Source: Sphingobacterium corticibacterium (lineage in GTDB: Bacteria; Bacteroidota; Bacteroidia; Sphingobacteriales; Sphingobacteriaceae). From it: a stretch of DNA of 64,000 bases. This document shows, one piece after another, positions 27,542-36,513 of this stretch (positions are counted from its first letter, which is position 1; each line of letters starts with the position of its first letter). The translations under genes and the position numbers were made by a program. The notes beneath the pieces were generated by a model. It ran no database searches and was not told where the DNA came from. It was given only the letters and a program-made list of their open reading frames with translations. The stretch is from the NCBI RefSeq assembly GCF_004208525.1, contig NZ_SGIT01000003.1, positions 62,001 through 126,000 on the forward strand, given 5' to 3'.

Positions 27542-28909
27542 TTACTTAACAGTTCTAACAGGTCTGGTTGCCGTATATGTTCCCTCGCCTTTTATCCATT
27601 TTGTAGCTTCTCCAGCTAACCATAAATAATGATCGCTACCTAACTCCGGATCAATCCCAACAAATGTTCCGTCGCCATTTAAAGGAAGTTTGTCACTTGT
27701 TGCACATTTAAAGATAGCGGTACCTTCATCTATTTCATCGAACATGGCTATATAAAGTGATTTCGCGCCCGCTGCTTTGGCTCCTGCCACCTGCATCCAA
27801 AAAAAGTCCCCCTTCAATCTGGGATTTCTATCGTAAACTCTATCATTCTCGTTTTCGGAAGATTGATATAAATTTGCCCAACTAAAACCCGGGAATACAA
27901 GTGGAGCATAATCTACGTTATTTTGGTCGCACCAAGTTATATCTGGCTTTAGCACAGGCGTCGAAACTGTATTGTAGGTTCCGCTATTATACCTATTCAC
28001 AGCCCATGGCATAATAATATCTGCTTCTTCTTTGATTAAAGTATGAAAATGAACATTATTCTCTGCATCCCCCTTCAATTCACGCCAGTTATAAGGTACA
28101 CCGAGTAGCAACGAATATTTTTTTGTTCCTTCTCCTTGCAGTCGGTTAATAAGCTCTTTTATATTCGCTGTAGAATATCGTCTATCCCGAAATCCTATTC
28201 CCCATAAAGCCAATAGCGGCTGCCCGTTATGCCTTAAATAACTGGGGTTTTTAACATTGTTAAAGAGATCATGTTTTTCCTGTAGACTTTCCCAATCCTC
28301 CACAACCATTTGTAAGTCTGCCTCTATGCCTGTTTTATCGCTCAATCCACTAAGATCGTACATTAAGCTCACCGCTCTTCCATATTTGTTGGCTGCTTTA
28401 AGCACATTTTCAAATACCTTGTCTACTTGATTTTTTGCGCCTGGATTTCGCAGCTGAGAAATGAATCTTTGGAGATAAACACCATCTATCCCATATTCCT
28501 GCATCCATTTAAAATGAAGATCTACCGTTTCGTAATCATATGAACTCGGCAGCTGTGCTATAGAACCATCTTCAAATTTAAAAGGGCTATCGTATAACTT
28601 ACTGTGTTCTGAAACATCCGGCCAGAAATCGACACCTACACAACCCGGTCCAAACGTACAACCAGGCCTGTTATAATGCGTCCACCCTCTATTTGCACCA
28701 TCCTCTGGCGTATTAAACCAACCTTGGTAACCAGCCATGGCTAAACCTGTATAGCTTGTATAAGTTAACCCTGTTTCATCATAGACGACCTTCTCTCTCT
28801 TTTCTTCGTTTATTGGATCTCCATCTCCGTTATCTACAGGCCCATCGCTCCCTTTTGAACACGATACGACAGAAAGAACAAAGCAAAGTCCTAATATTCC
28901 TATTCTCAT
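27542..28909 (-). CDS. GH99-like (GH71/99 type) endo-glycosidase lipoprotein
   Basis: Starting at the ATG at 28909 (455 residues) places the lipobox VVSC at C17; an ATG at 28948 is in frame but would lengthen the signal. The TIM-barrel sequence belongs to the GH71/99-like group: AGYQGWF (59-65), VGVDFWPD, HFKWMQEYGIDGVYLQRF and the C-terminal MFDEIDEGTAIFK with E392 and E395. In characterised GH99 endo-alpha-mannosidases the two catalytic glutamates sit in the same E-x-x-E pattern of the NEWHEGT motif; here the two residues between are I and D rather than W and H. The lipoprotein signal suggests a surface endo-enzyme. The gene follows a strong hairpin (28926-28957) after DUF3823. A mannan-type substrate is inferred, not proven. 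Confidence 0.85.
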   Translation of the reverse strand: MRIGILGLCFVLSVVSCSKGSDGPVDNGDGDPINEEKREKVVYDETGLTYTSYTGLAMAGYQGWFNTPEDGANRGWTHYNRPGCTFGPGCVGVDFWPDVSEHSKLYDSPFKFEDGSIAQLPSSYDYETVDLHFKWMQEYGIDGVYLQRFISQLRNPGAKNQVDKVFENVLKAANKYGRAVSLMYDLSGLSDKTGIEADLQMVVEDWESLQEKHDLFNNVKNPSYLRHNGQPLLALWGIGFRDRRYSTANIKELINRLQGEGTKKYSLLLGVPYNWRELKGDAENNVHFHTLIKEEADIIMPWAVNRYNSGTYNTVSTPVLKPDITWCDQNNVDYAPLVFPGFSWANLYQSSENENDRVYDRNPRLKGDFFWMQVAGAKAAGAKSLYIAMFDEIDEGTAIFKCATSDKLPLNGDGTFVGIDPELGSDHYLWLAGEATKWIKGEGTYTATRPVRTVK

Positions 28910-28925
28910 AATATGAATTATATAA

Positions 28926-28957
28926 AGCAGTGCATTGTAAAAACGCAATGCACTGCT
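28926..28957 (-). promoter_or_regulatory. Intra-operon hairpin between DUF3823 and the first GH99-like gene
   Basis: A perfect 11-base stem (GCAGTGCATTG at 28927-28937 with CAATGCACTGC at 28946-28956, plus one A-T pair) with an 8-base loop lies between the DUF3823 stop and the GH99-like start. The short TTTATATAATT after it on the minus strand is a weak T-run. Such hairpins inside PUL operons often act as partial terminators or mRNA stabilisers, which would make SusCD more abundant than the enzymes. Confidence 0.6.
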
Positions 28958-28975
28958 GTCATTAAAAAATTAAAT

Positions 28976-29677
28976 TTATTCGGGTATCTGAATGGTTTTA
29001 ACAGATGAGTAGTTATACTTTTTAAAACTATCATCGACCCTTACACCAACTCTGACATAGTACGTTGTAGCATATTTCATTGGGTTTTGGGATGTAATTG
29101 ACAAAGACGTCCCTTCAGCTGCGTTTCCTACAAGAGTAGGCTGCCCGTTTAATATCGAATTATTATTTCCTACATATTTCGTTGTCGAAATAAATAACTG
29201 ATAATCTAAGACATTTGGTTTAGCAGCACCAGCACTTGGTTCATTTCGCTTAAATTTAAAATTAGCGACCACCTTTTTATCTGCGGTTACTTGCGGATCA
29301 CCCTCCCATTCCACTTCCAGATAAGGAATAACGGTAAAATTATGCGTCGTATTACCGATCACCTCCACAGTGTCTCCCAGCACCGGAAACCAAGGTCCCT
29401 CGATCGGCGTGATGTAGTATTTGGAAGCAAACACTTTGGTATTGATATAAGTCCCATCCATCTTAAAATTAAAGAAAATAGGAACGGGAGTTTCCGTAAA
29501 CCCAAAGTCGTCCAACCTGATTCTCGCACTGCTACTTCCCTGCTCGAGTTCCAGTCTTTTTCCGTTAGGGTCGACTATTTCTCCTTGCAAGGAGGCATCA
29601 GGTCCATCGAAATTATCTATTTCACAAGAGTGAAGTGTCAGAAAAAGAATCATCAGCTTAAAAAATATCCTTTTCAT
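28976..29677 (-). CDS. DUF3823 domain PUL lipoprotein
   Basis: This 233-residue lipoprotein (lipobox LHSC) matches DUF3823: the conserved DNFDGPDASLQGEIVD opening is followed by a beta-sandwich body (about 30-125) and a second fibronectin-like domain ending in YYVRVGVRVDD. DUF3823 proteins are encoded directly after susD in many PULs and are thought to be surface glycan-binding or accessory components of the SusCD complex. Here it starts 28 bases after susD. The second half with a predicted sandwich may be the actual binding module. No enzymatic motif is visible. Confidence 0.88.
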   Translation of the reverse strand: MKRIFFKLMILFLTLHSCEIDNFDGPDASLQGEIVDPNGKRLELEQGSSSARIRLDDFGFTETPVPIFFNFKMDGTYINTKVFASKYYITPIEGPWFPVLGDTVEVIGNTTHNFTVIPYLEVEWEGDPQVTADKKVVANFKFKRNEPSAGAAKPNVLDYQLFISTTKYVGNNNSILNGQPTLVGNAAEGTSLSITSQNPMKYATTYYVRVGVRVDDSFKKYNYSSVKTIQIPE

Positions 29678-29705
29678 ATTGTCTGTATTTTAGAAGTCAA
29701 AAAAA

Positions 29706-31757
29706 TTAATAGTTATTATTTTGTTTGATAATGCCATCTGTTGCAGCAATCTCGTTATTGGGAATTCCCTGATAGTATCTTGTTGGAGGAACAGTAAACC
29801 GAGCTGATCTTTCTTCATATCTACAGTCAAAAATGTACTTACCTTTCACATAATCAATCGATTCAACAATTGCTCCTCTTGCGAAAAGAAATGGGTTACA
29901 TTTTCTCCAGATACGATTATTAATTTCTTGATCCGCTGTACGCCATCTCACCAAATCCCACCATAGTTTATTTTCAAAGGCTAATTCTTTTCTGCGTTCT
30001 ACCCGGATAATTTGTAATCCTCTAGTTGGTGCTAATACATACGATCCAACACCGGTGTCCTTTGCTAAAGGAGCAATAGAAGACAACTCTCCGGAAGACG
30101 TTAATAACGTCGCACCGGCTCTTTCCCGGATGAGATTAATACATAGATAAGCATCTTGCTGAAGATTTACGCCTTCCAATGTAGCTACGCCATTCTGTGA
30201 TAATTCTAAAGCAGCCTCGGCTCTGTTGAGTAAAATTTCTGCATATCGAATATCGATCCAGGTCTGGTCTGAAAGATGTAAATTTGTCTGTGCCCTGGTA
30301 ATATTAGGCTGCATCCATTTACGTCCATGAAAGCCCGTAATGGTTCCGGTATTTGCATTGGTTGGACCGTCAATACCAATCGGGTTAATTCTTGTCCCAT
30401 TAGCTAATGTAACTTGCTCTTGATTATTAACATTTCCAAATGATTTGATGTTTGCTTGGTAAAACGAGCTAGTGTTATACGAAGCCGTTGCTTCTTCAAC
30501 TACCATTTTTTGAATTGGAGTCGCCGGATCGACACTTTCGATGATTGTCCCTCTTCTTATATCCGTTCTAAACCCTTTAAATTCCTGTCCAGGTAAAAGG
30601 GCTGTTCCTCGCAAACGAGGTTCCGCATTTTCCCATAGTTGATCCACCGTATTGTAAACGACATAGGTGCCATTCGGATGAAGGGTGTTTAACTGCCCTT
30701 TTTCATTTTTAGGCAAACCATCAAACAGCTCGACATAATCCAGGGTAATATTATATCGATCTCCGTAATCGGAGGTCATGTGCGGTGGTGAATAAACAGC
30801 ATCAAAACTATGTACCGCATAGGGGTATTGGTAAGCTTTGAAGAATATAGTCTCCGGACTTTCTGCATCCAAAAATAAATCAGCATAATTATCTGCAGTC
30901 GCCACCTTATCTGTCGCTGACCACTTTTTTTTGTAGAGGGAATATACTCCCTCAATTGCCTTTGCGGCCTTAAAACTCTGCGAAAAATAATCGTTTGCCC
31001 TGCTATCCGGTATACCTGTTAACATCACTCCGTCAACAGCATATCGCTGTAGTGCGCCGTATCTAGCGATAGATCCGGCATGTAAGGCAACCCTGGATAT
31101 AAAAGCAGCGATCACATTTTTATTAACGCGGCCTTTTTGTTCGCTTATTACCGGCATATCGGCATACGCCTCATCCAGATCTTGTAATATAAAATCGTAT
31201 GTATCTTCCTCACTATTCCGAGGTAGTTTTAAATGATCGTTGTTATCTGTCTCCAAGTCAGCCCACAATATTTGGTCGGCAATGGGAACACCACCATATC
31301 TTCTCGCTAGAGCAAAATAGGTATATGCCCGGATAAACTTTGCTTCTGACACCCATTTGGTTACGTTATCTATCCCAATCGACTCAACATGTTCCGGTAA
31401 ATTCTCGATAATATAATTTGCATTTCTAATCAATTGATAGCCAGAACGCCAATATTGCCTTTGTCCAGGATCGGCAAAATTTCCTTGGTTACGATTAGCT
31501 ATTGTTCCAGTGTTTAATTCGGGGGTAACAATGCCGTTCCATGTATTAAATCCTTCCGCTGCGCCACCGTCACTTAAACCGTACTTAAAATCCTCGATGG
31601 GCAATCTACTGTATAAGGCTGCCATATAGGCTCTCATGCCTGCATCTGTAAACACATCCTTGTCTTGAATAATATTTAGGGGTGCGATGTCTATTTTATT
31701 ACAGGCACTACCTAGGGATAATGCGGCTATAAACAATGCTATTATTTGCTTTTTCAT
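29706..31757 (-). CDS. SusD/RagB family glycan-binding lipoprotein (PUL2)
   Basis: The 683-residue protein has a lipoprotein signal (lipobox GSAC, C19) and the SusD helical scaffold: NYIIENLPEHV, the SEAKFIRAYTYFALARRYGGVP segment, and the RVERRKELAFENKLWWDLVRWR block near the C-terminus. It is longer than a typical SusD (about 500-600 residues), with extended loops between about 300 and 480 that may shape the binding face. It is the surface lid of the SusC pump encoded 20 bases upstream. It is followed by DUF3823. Confidence 0.94.
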   Translation of the reverse strand: MKKQIIALFIAALSLGSACNKIDIAPLNIIQDKDVFTDAGMRAYMAALYSRLPIEDFKYGLSDGGAAEGFNTWNGIVTPELNTGTIANRNQGNFADPGQRQYWRSGYQLIRNANYIIENLPEHVESIGIDNVTKWVSEAKFIRAYTYFALARRYGGVPIADQILWADLETDNNDHLKLPRNSEEDTYDFILQDLDEAYADMPVISEQKGRVNKNVIAAFISRVALHAGSIARYGALQRYAVDGVMLTGIPDSRANDYFSQSFKAAKAIEGVYSLYKKKWSATDKVATADNYADLFLDAESPETIFFKAYQYPYAVHSFDAVYSPPHMTSDYGDRYNITLDYVELFDGLPKNEKGQLNTLHPNGTYVVYNTVDQLWENAEPRLRGTALLPGQEFKGFRTDIRRGTIIESVDPATPIQKMVVEEATASYNTSSFYQANIKSFGNVNNQEQVTLANGTRINPIGIDGPTNANTGTITGFHGRKWMQPNITRAQTNLHLSDQTWIDIRYAEILLNRAEAALELSQNGVATLEGVNLQQDAYLCINLIRERAGATLLTSSGELSSIAPLAKDTGVGSYVLAPTRGLQIIRVERRKELAFENKLWWDLVRWRTADQEINNRIWRKCNPFLFARGAIVESIDYVKGKYIFDCRYEERSARFTVPPTRYYQGIPNNEIAATDGIIKQNNNY

Positions 31758-31777
31758 ATGTGTAAGTCTTTAATTAA

Positions 31778-34700
31778 TTAGAATGAAATACTTGCTCCAA
31801 AATTTACGGTTCTGGTGATCGGATACATAGCACCATAAAGTTCAGACGGGTGCTCCGGATCCAAAAATTTCACTTTGGTAATGGTAAACAGATTATATGC
31901 ACTCGTGTACAGTCTCACATTCCGTGTTCCTATACGTTCGCATATTTTTAATGGTAATGTATATCCAAGCTCTGCACTTTTCAATCTTAGATATGTTCCA
32001 TTCTGTATATTCCTTTCCGAATTGGCGTCAACCCCTCTACCTGTGTAGGCATAATAGCCAGCATTCCATTCTGTACTAGGGTTGAAGGGATCAGCTAAAG
32101 GATCTAACGGGTGCCATCTGTTCATAAACATATTCAATGCATTTCCGTCCCATCCTAATGGCTGCGATAATTGTTCCGGGTAAGAAACGTAAGACATTGC
32201 ACCTCCTTGAAACAATAAATTCATATCAAATCCTTTATAGTCTGCCCCTAACGTAAAACCATACGTTATTAACGGGAAGTTATGTCTAGTCCCATCGCCT
32301 CTATTTGTACCCGTGGCAATTGGATGTCTGTCAAGATCATCAATCACGCCGTCATTGTTCCAATCCTCATAAACATAATCCCCCGGTAAGGCCGCCCGTC
32401 CGACGAAATAAGGTGCGTTGGCAATCTCCTCGTAGGAAGTAAATTGTCCGCCATCTCCCCAACCCCACCAAATGTCATTATACCTATTAACCGGATTGTT
32501 CCTCCATTGGGCATACCTACTACCGTCCATATTTCTTTCCTGAAAAATAACTTTTGTTCTGGTGTAATTTACATTTGCAGAAATGTGAATACCTAAATCA
32601 TGGAATAATATATTTCTGTGGGACAATGCCAGTTCAGCCCCGCTTGTTTGATCCTTATTCAAGTTTTGCTGTGGCAGGGAAGCACCAAACGTCGCGGGTA
32701 AGGTTACCAATCTAGTAGCTAATAAACCTTGCCTGTTTCTTTTGAACATATCGAAATTGATGCCCAATTTTCCATTCCAGAGATCGGCATCAATCCCTAT
32801 ATTAGATGTCTGTACGGTATACCATGTCAGGTTAACGTTAGGCAAAACGGTAGGCCATAAAGAAGATACAAATACATCGTCAAATACAGCTCCCGAAGGC
32901 AATTGTGTCGGGTTTCCGACAAACGGGTAAGTATATCCATTTATATCCTGATTACTATTGGCTGCATCGTCACCCATTTCTCCATAAGATCCTCTTAGCT
33001 TGATATTGTTAATGAAAGACAACGATGCATTGTTTTTGATAAACGGCTCCTCCGAAATGCGCCAAGCCAGTAAAACAGACGGGAAAATACCCCATTTCTT
33101 ATTTTCTGTAAATTTAGAAGACCCATCTCTCCTTATGGTCCCTTCAACAATATACTTGCCGTCAAAATCATAGTTAATCCTACCCGCAAATGCCTTGTTT
33201 GTATTTCTATAAACACCACTTGCATTAGATGTTCCCTGCTGATTTAAGGCATTTCCGGCAAACAGATAATCTAGTGGAAGAGCAAGCTCTCTTGACGCAT
33301 TAAAATTGTCTCCATCATATGTCGTTTCTTCATATAATGCCAACGCCCCTATATTATGCCTCTCTGCAATGGTTTTATTGTACGTTAACGACAGGTTGAG
33401 TAAAGTCTGTGGATTACTGCCGTAATTACGCGTGATTTGTTGCGGTGTATTATTACCCGTCACCAGGTAAGTATAGGTACTTTCATCAAAAAGGTAAGTA
33501 TTATACTCTTTTCTGTAATTCGTATTGTCCGTCAACCTTCTATCGTAACTAAATGTTCCCTTTGCTTTTAAGCCTTCTATATGCGGAATATCGTATTCTA
33601 AACTAAATTGGCTTTGGATCCAGTTATTTTTATTCTTATTATATCCCGAAATGGACTCTTCTGTAAGCGCTCCTACATGTCTAAATAATGGCTTAAATAA
33701 ATAATCGGGATCATTATTTGCATAATAAGGTTCTGTAGGCTGCGCTCTCCATAGCGCACTAAAAACTTCCCATGTTGGTGTCTGTTGTCGTTTGGACTCA
33801 TCCAGAACACCATTAATATTTAAAGAAGCGCGAAGTCTTTGCGATATTTTTGCACTAATGTTAGACCGCACATTGTATCTATCATATTTGGTAACATTAC
33901 TTCGCCAAAGCCCTGACTGATTGGTATACCCAAGATTTACAAAATAAGTAATATCATCGTCCTTCGTGCTCCCAGCTGTACTGATATTATGCTCCTGTTG
34001 CGGACTCCACCGTCGTAAAATAATATCATGCCAATCGGTACTTACTCTTGTTCCATTTCTATAAGCCTCAAATTCAGATTCATCGTAAGTAATTACCGGA
34101 GATTCCACGTTGTTCATACTTTTCTCATTCATGAGGGTCATTCTGTCGATAGCACCTACTGGTTTTGGAAAACCGATTGGCGTTTGGTAGCCCCAATATC
34201 CCGAATATTCAATTTTTGGTTTACCCTTTCCTTGTTTTGTTGTAATTAAAATGACACCATTCGCCGCTCTAACACCGTAAATCGCTGCCGATGCGTCTTT
34301 TAGCACCGAAATACTTTCTATCTCATTTGGATTTAATCGCGTTATATTATCTCTGGGAACACCGTCAATAACAATTAACGGATTACCAAAGCCTCTTATA
34401 TCAAATTGATTATTAAATTCTCCCGGTTCGGATGTTCTTTGAACGACACGTACACCGGGCAATTTTCCGGTCATCATATTCTGAACATTCTGCGTTTTTG
34501 TGGTTCTCAGTTCATCACCTGAAATAGCGGCAACAGAACCTGCTACGGTTTCTCTCTTTTGGGTTCCATATCCCACGACTACGACCTCATCAAGCCCCGT
34601 ATTTGAAGAGACCAAAACAACATCAATAACTGTTCGTAACCCTATTTTAATTTCTTGCGGTATGAAACCTAAATATGAAAACTCTAAAATTGAATTGGAG

Positions 34701-34891
34701 TCTTTGGCTTGTATGGTATAATTTCCGTCAACATTCGTTTGTGCTGCCAGTCCGCTCCCTTTGAGTCTAATTGAAATTCCAGGAAGCGGCTCCCCCATCT
34801 CATCGGTAACTTTGCCTTTCACCGTTACATTTTGAGCACATAAGCATATTGACATAAAACACGCCAATATGGAAAATAATAATTTCTTCAT
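31778..34891 (-). CDS. SusC/RagA family TonB-dependent outer-membrane transporter (PUL2)
   Basis: The 1037-residue transporter has a signal peptide ending CLCAQ (1-20), a carboxypeptidase-regulatory-like domain (22-95), a TonB-box-like DEVVVVGYGTQKR at 101-113, a plug with ESISVLKDASAAIYGVRAANG, and a barrel that ends in ...FGASISF. It would carry the oligosaccharides made by the surface GH99-like, GH43 and GH92 enzymes into the periplasm. It is preceded by a 189-base gap after GH99-like gene 2 with two inverted repeats (see 34946 and 35034), so it may have its own start of transcription. I found no exact TAnnTTTG motif in that gap. Confidence 0.95.
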   Translation of the reverse strand: MKKLLFSILACFMSICLCAQNVTVKGKVTDEMGEPLPGISIRLKGSGLAAQTNVDGNYTIQAKDSNSILEFSYLGFIPQEIKIGLRTVIDVVLVSSNTGLDEVVVVGYGTQKRETVAGSVAAISGDELRTTKTQNVQNMMTGKLPGVRVVQRTSEPGEFNNQFDIRGFGNPLIVIDGVPRDNITRLNPNEIESISVLKDASAAIYGVRAANGVILITTKQGKGKPKIEYSGYWGYQTPIGFPKPVGAIDRMTLMNEKSMNNVESPVITYDESEFEAYRNGTRVSTDWHDIILRRWSPQQEHNISTAGSTKDDDITYFVNLGYTNQSGLWRSNVTKYDRYNVRSNISAKISQRLRASLNINGVLDESKRQQTPTWEVFSALWRAQPTEPYYANNDPDYLFKPLFRHVGALTEESISGYNKNKNNWIQSQFSLEYDIPHIEGLKAKGTFSYDRRLTDNTNYRKEYNTYLFDESTYTYLVTGNNTPQQITRNYGSNPQTLLNLSLTYNKTIAERHNIGALALYEETTYDGDNFNASRELALPLDYLFAGNALNQQGTSNASGVYRNTNKAFAGRINYDFDGKYIVEGTIRRDGSSKFTENKKWGIFPSVLLAWRISEEPFIKNNASLSFINNIKLRGSYGEMGDDAANSNQDINGYTYPFVGNPTQLPSGAVFDDVFVSSLWPTVLPNVNLTWYTVQTSNIGIDADLWNGKLGINFDMFKRNRQGLLATRLVTLPATFGASLPQQNLNKDQTSGAELALSHRNILFHDLGIHISANVNYTRTKVIFQERNMDGSRYAQWRNNPVNRYNDIWWGWGDGGQFTSYEEIANAPYFVGRAALPGDYVYEDWNNDGVIDDLDRHPIATGTNRGDGTRHNFPLITYGFTLGADYKGFDMNLLFQGGAMSYVSYPEQLSQPLGWDGNALNMFMNRWHPLDPLADPFNPSTEWNAGYYAYTGRGVDANSERNIQNGTYLRLKSAELGYTLPLKICERIGTRNVRLYTSAYNLFTITKVKFLDPEHPSELYGAMYPITRTVNFGASISF

Positions 34892-34945
34892 GCTTTGTTT
34901 TTATTACTTGGTTTATTAATTAATTAATTTAAGTTGCTCATTATG

Positions 34946-34960
34946 CCAGATGCTATCTGG
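34946..34960. promoter_or_regulatory. Inverted repeat CCAGAT-GCT-ATCTGG upstream of the PUL2 susC
   Basis: A perfect 6-base dyad with a 3-base spacer lies about 55 bases before the susC start, in the 189-base gap between GH99-like gene 2 and susC. It is a possible binding site for a PUL2 regulator; no repeat copy was seen, so the evidence is only the symmetry and position. Confidence 0.3.
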
Positions 34961-35033
34961 ACATCATGGTTACCCACATTACAGCTCTAAATAACTATTA
35001 GAGGCTTAAAAAAAGATTAAAAATTGATTAATA

Positions 35034-35067
35034 CCATCATTAAATGATATTTTTTATCTGATGATGG
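35034..35067. other. Possible attenuator hairpin between GH99-like gene 2 and susC
   Basis: CCATCAT (from 35034) pairs with ATGATGG (ending near 35067) around a 20-odd base loop that itself holds a small ATCATT/AATGAT dyad. Read on the minus strand, it follows the GH99-like stop codon by about a dozen bases; T-rich sequence appears roughly 20 bases later. It may partially separate the two transcripts. Confidence 0.3.
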
Positions 35068-35080
35068 CTTATTCTCTGCT

Positions 35081-36364
35081 CTATCTTTTTGGCATTACTG
35101 TGGTTAAAGGTTTTTCTCCTCGAAGCACTTTCCCTGCTTCTCCTGTTAGCCACAGATAATGATCAGAAGGAACCCCATCCATGTCGATAAATTTAGCATT
35201 GTCGTCTACGGGAGGTGTATTGGTAGTTTTAAATATAGCGGTAGCTTCATTCACTTCATCAAACATAGCAACGTACAACATTTTAGCGCCTGCTAACAGT
35301 GAAGTTGAAATTTGCTGCCAGAAAAAGCGACCGCCTTGTCTGGGTATAGATCCGGAAGGCTTTACATCATCAGGAAATTCATATTTACTTAAATTATGCC
35401 AGCTAAATCCCGGCGTAATTGATGGCACATATTGAAGGTTATTTTCATTACACCATTTGATATCATCTATAATTAAATCCCGAAAACGGTCCATATCATT
35501 ATGTAATAGAGGCGTAAAACGCTGAATAGTCCATGGCAAAACAATATCTGCTTGTTTAATTAGCGCATGCAGATACGGATCGTTAATACAGTCCGCGTTC
35601 AATTCTCGCCAAAAAGTGGGTACACCTAGCATTACTGCACAGCCACCATAAACAGGATCGTATTTTAAAAAGTCCATTAATCTTTGTAACCCTATATTTC
35701 TAATGTTATAAGGTCTATCCGGAAACCCCACTCCCCAAATGGCAACAATAGGTTTTCCATTATGATGTAAATAGGTTTTATTTCCAGATTCCTGATTGGT
35801 CACTTTTAATTCGTCTACCAAATATTTCCAATCTTCAATAATCATAGAACAATCTTCTCCCGAAGCTTTTAGTCCAGATAAATCGTACATAATTGCTATA
35901 GCCCTATTTTCCGAAGATGCTGCCTGAAAAGCATTTCTTAGTACAATGCTGGAATTAGCTCTGCTTCTTTCATCTCGTGTATATCCCACAAATCTCTGCA
36001 TAAAGACACCATCTATTCCATAGTCTTTCATCCATTTAAAATGTAAATCAGTGGTACTTTTATCGTAAGAACTGAATAGATGAGCGGTCGTTCCATCTGC
36101 ATTTTTGAACGGTGTTGGATACGTTTTCTCATATTCAGTCATATCAGGCCACATATCAATGCCTACTTTTTCTTTACCTGAAAAATAATGGCTAAATCCC
36201 GCATTGCTGCCGTCGCCTTCCGCCCTAAACCAACCTTGATAACCAGACATTACCAAACCCTCGTACGCGGGATAGTTTGTTTGTTCTGCATGTTTGGTTT
36301 GGGCCACACTCTGCAAAAATAATGATGCGCAAAGGCATAAACATAAAATAGTAACTTTGTTCAT
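35081..36364 (-). CDS. GH99-like (GH71/99 type) glycosidase, second copy
   Basis: The 427-residue protein is a paralogue of the enzyme at 27542-28909 along its whole length: SGYQGWF, VGIDMWPD, HFKWMKDYGIDGVFMQRF and the C-terminal MFDEVNEATAIFK, in which the catalytic pair is E370 and E373. The spacer residues of the E-x-x-E motif are V and N, and the following G is replaced by A. Unlike the other copy it has a type I signal peptide (ending SVAQ, about 1-22) and no lipobox, so it is probably periplasmic. A surface endo-enzyme plus a periplasmic relative would cut the substrate twice, before and after import. The gene lies between the sugar isomerase (149-base gap) and susC. Confidence 0.84.
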   Translation of the reverse strand: MNKVTILCLCLCASLFLQSVAQTKHAEQTNYPAYEGLVMSGYQGWFRAEGDGSNAGFSHYFSGKEKVGIDMWPDMTEYEKTYPTPFKNADGTTAHLFSSYDKSTTDLHFKWMKDYGIDGVFMQRFVGYTRDERSRANSSIVLRNAFQAASSENRAIAIMYDLSGLKASGEDCSMIIEDWKYLVDELKVTNQESGNKTYLHHNGKPIVAIWGVGFPDRPYNIRNIGLQRLMDFLKYDPVYGGCAVMLGVPTFWRELNADCINDPYLHALIKQADIVLPWTIQRFTPLLHNDMDRFRDLIIDDIKWCNENNLQYVPSITPGFSWHNLSKYEFPDDVKPSGSIPRQGGRFFWQQISTSLLAGAKMLYVAMFDEVNEATAIFKTTNTPPVDDNAKFIDMDGVPSDHYLWLTGEAGKVLRGEKPLTTVMPKR

Positions 36365-36513
36365 TTCTTAAAAATTATAACTCGATTTCTTGGTCATTTC
36401 ATAGACTGACGGCTTTTTATCCATCGTTTTTATCTACGTACAATTTTATTGGTGTATCGCAGACTTGCTTCCCGAGACAATCAAGGATGGTTTATATAAA
36501 ATAGGAGGGAGAA

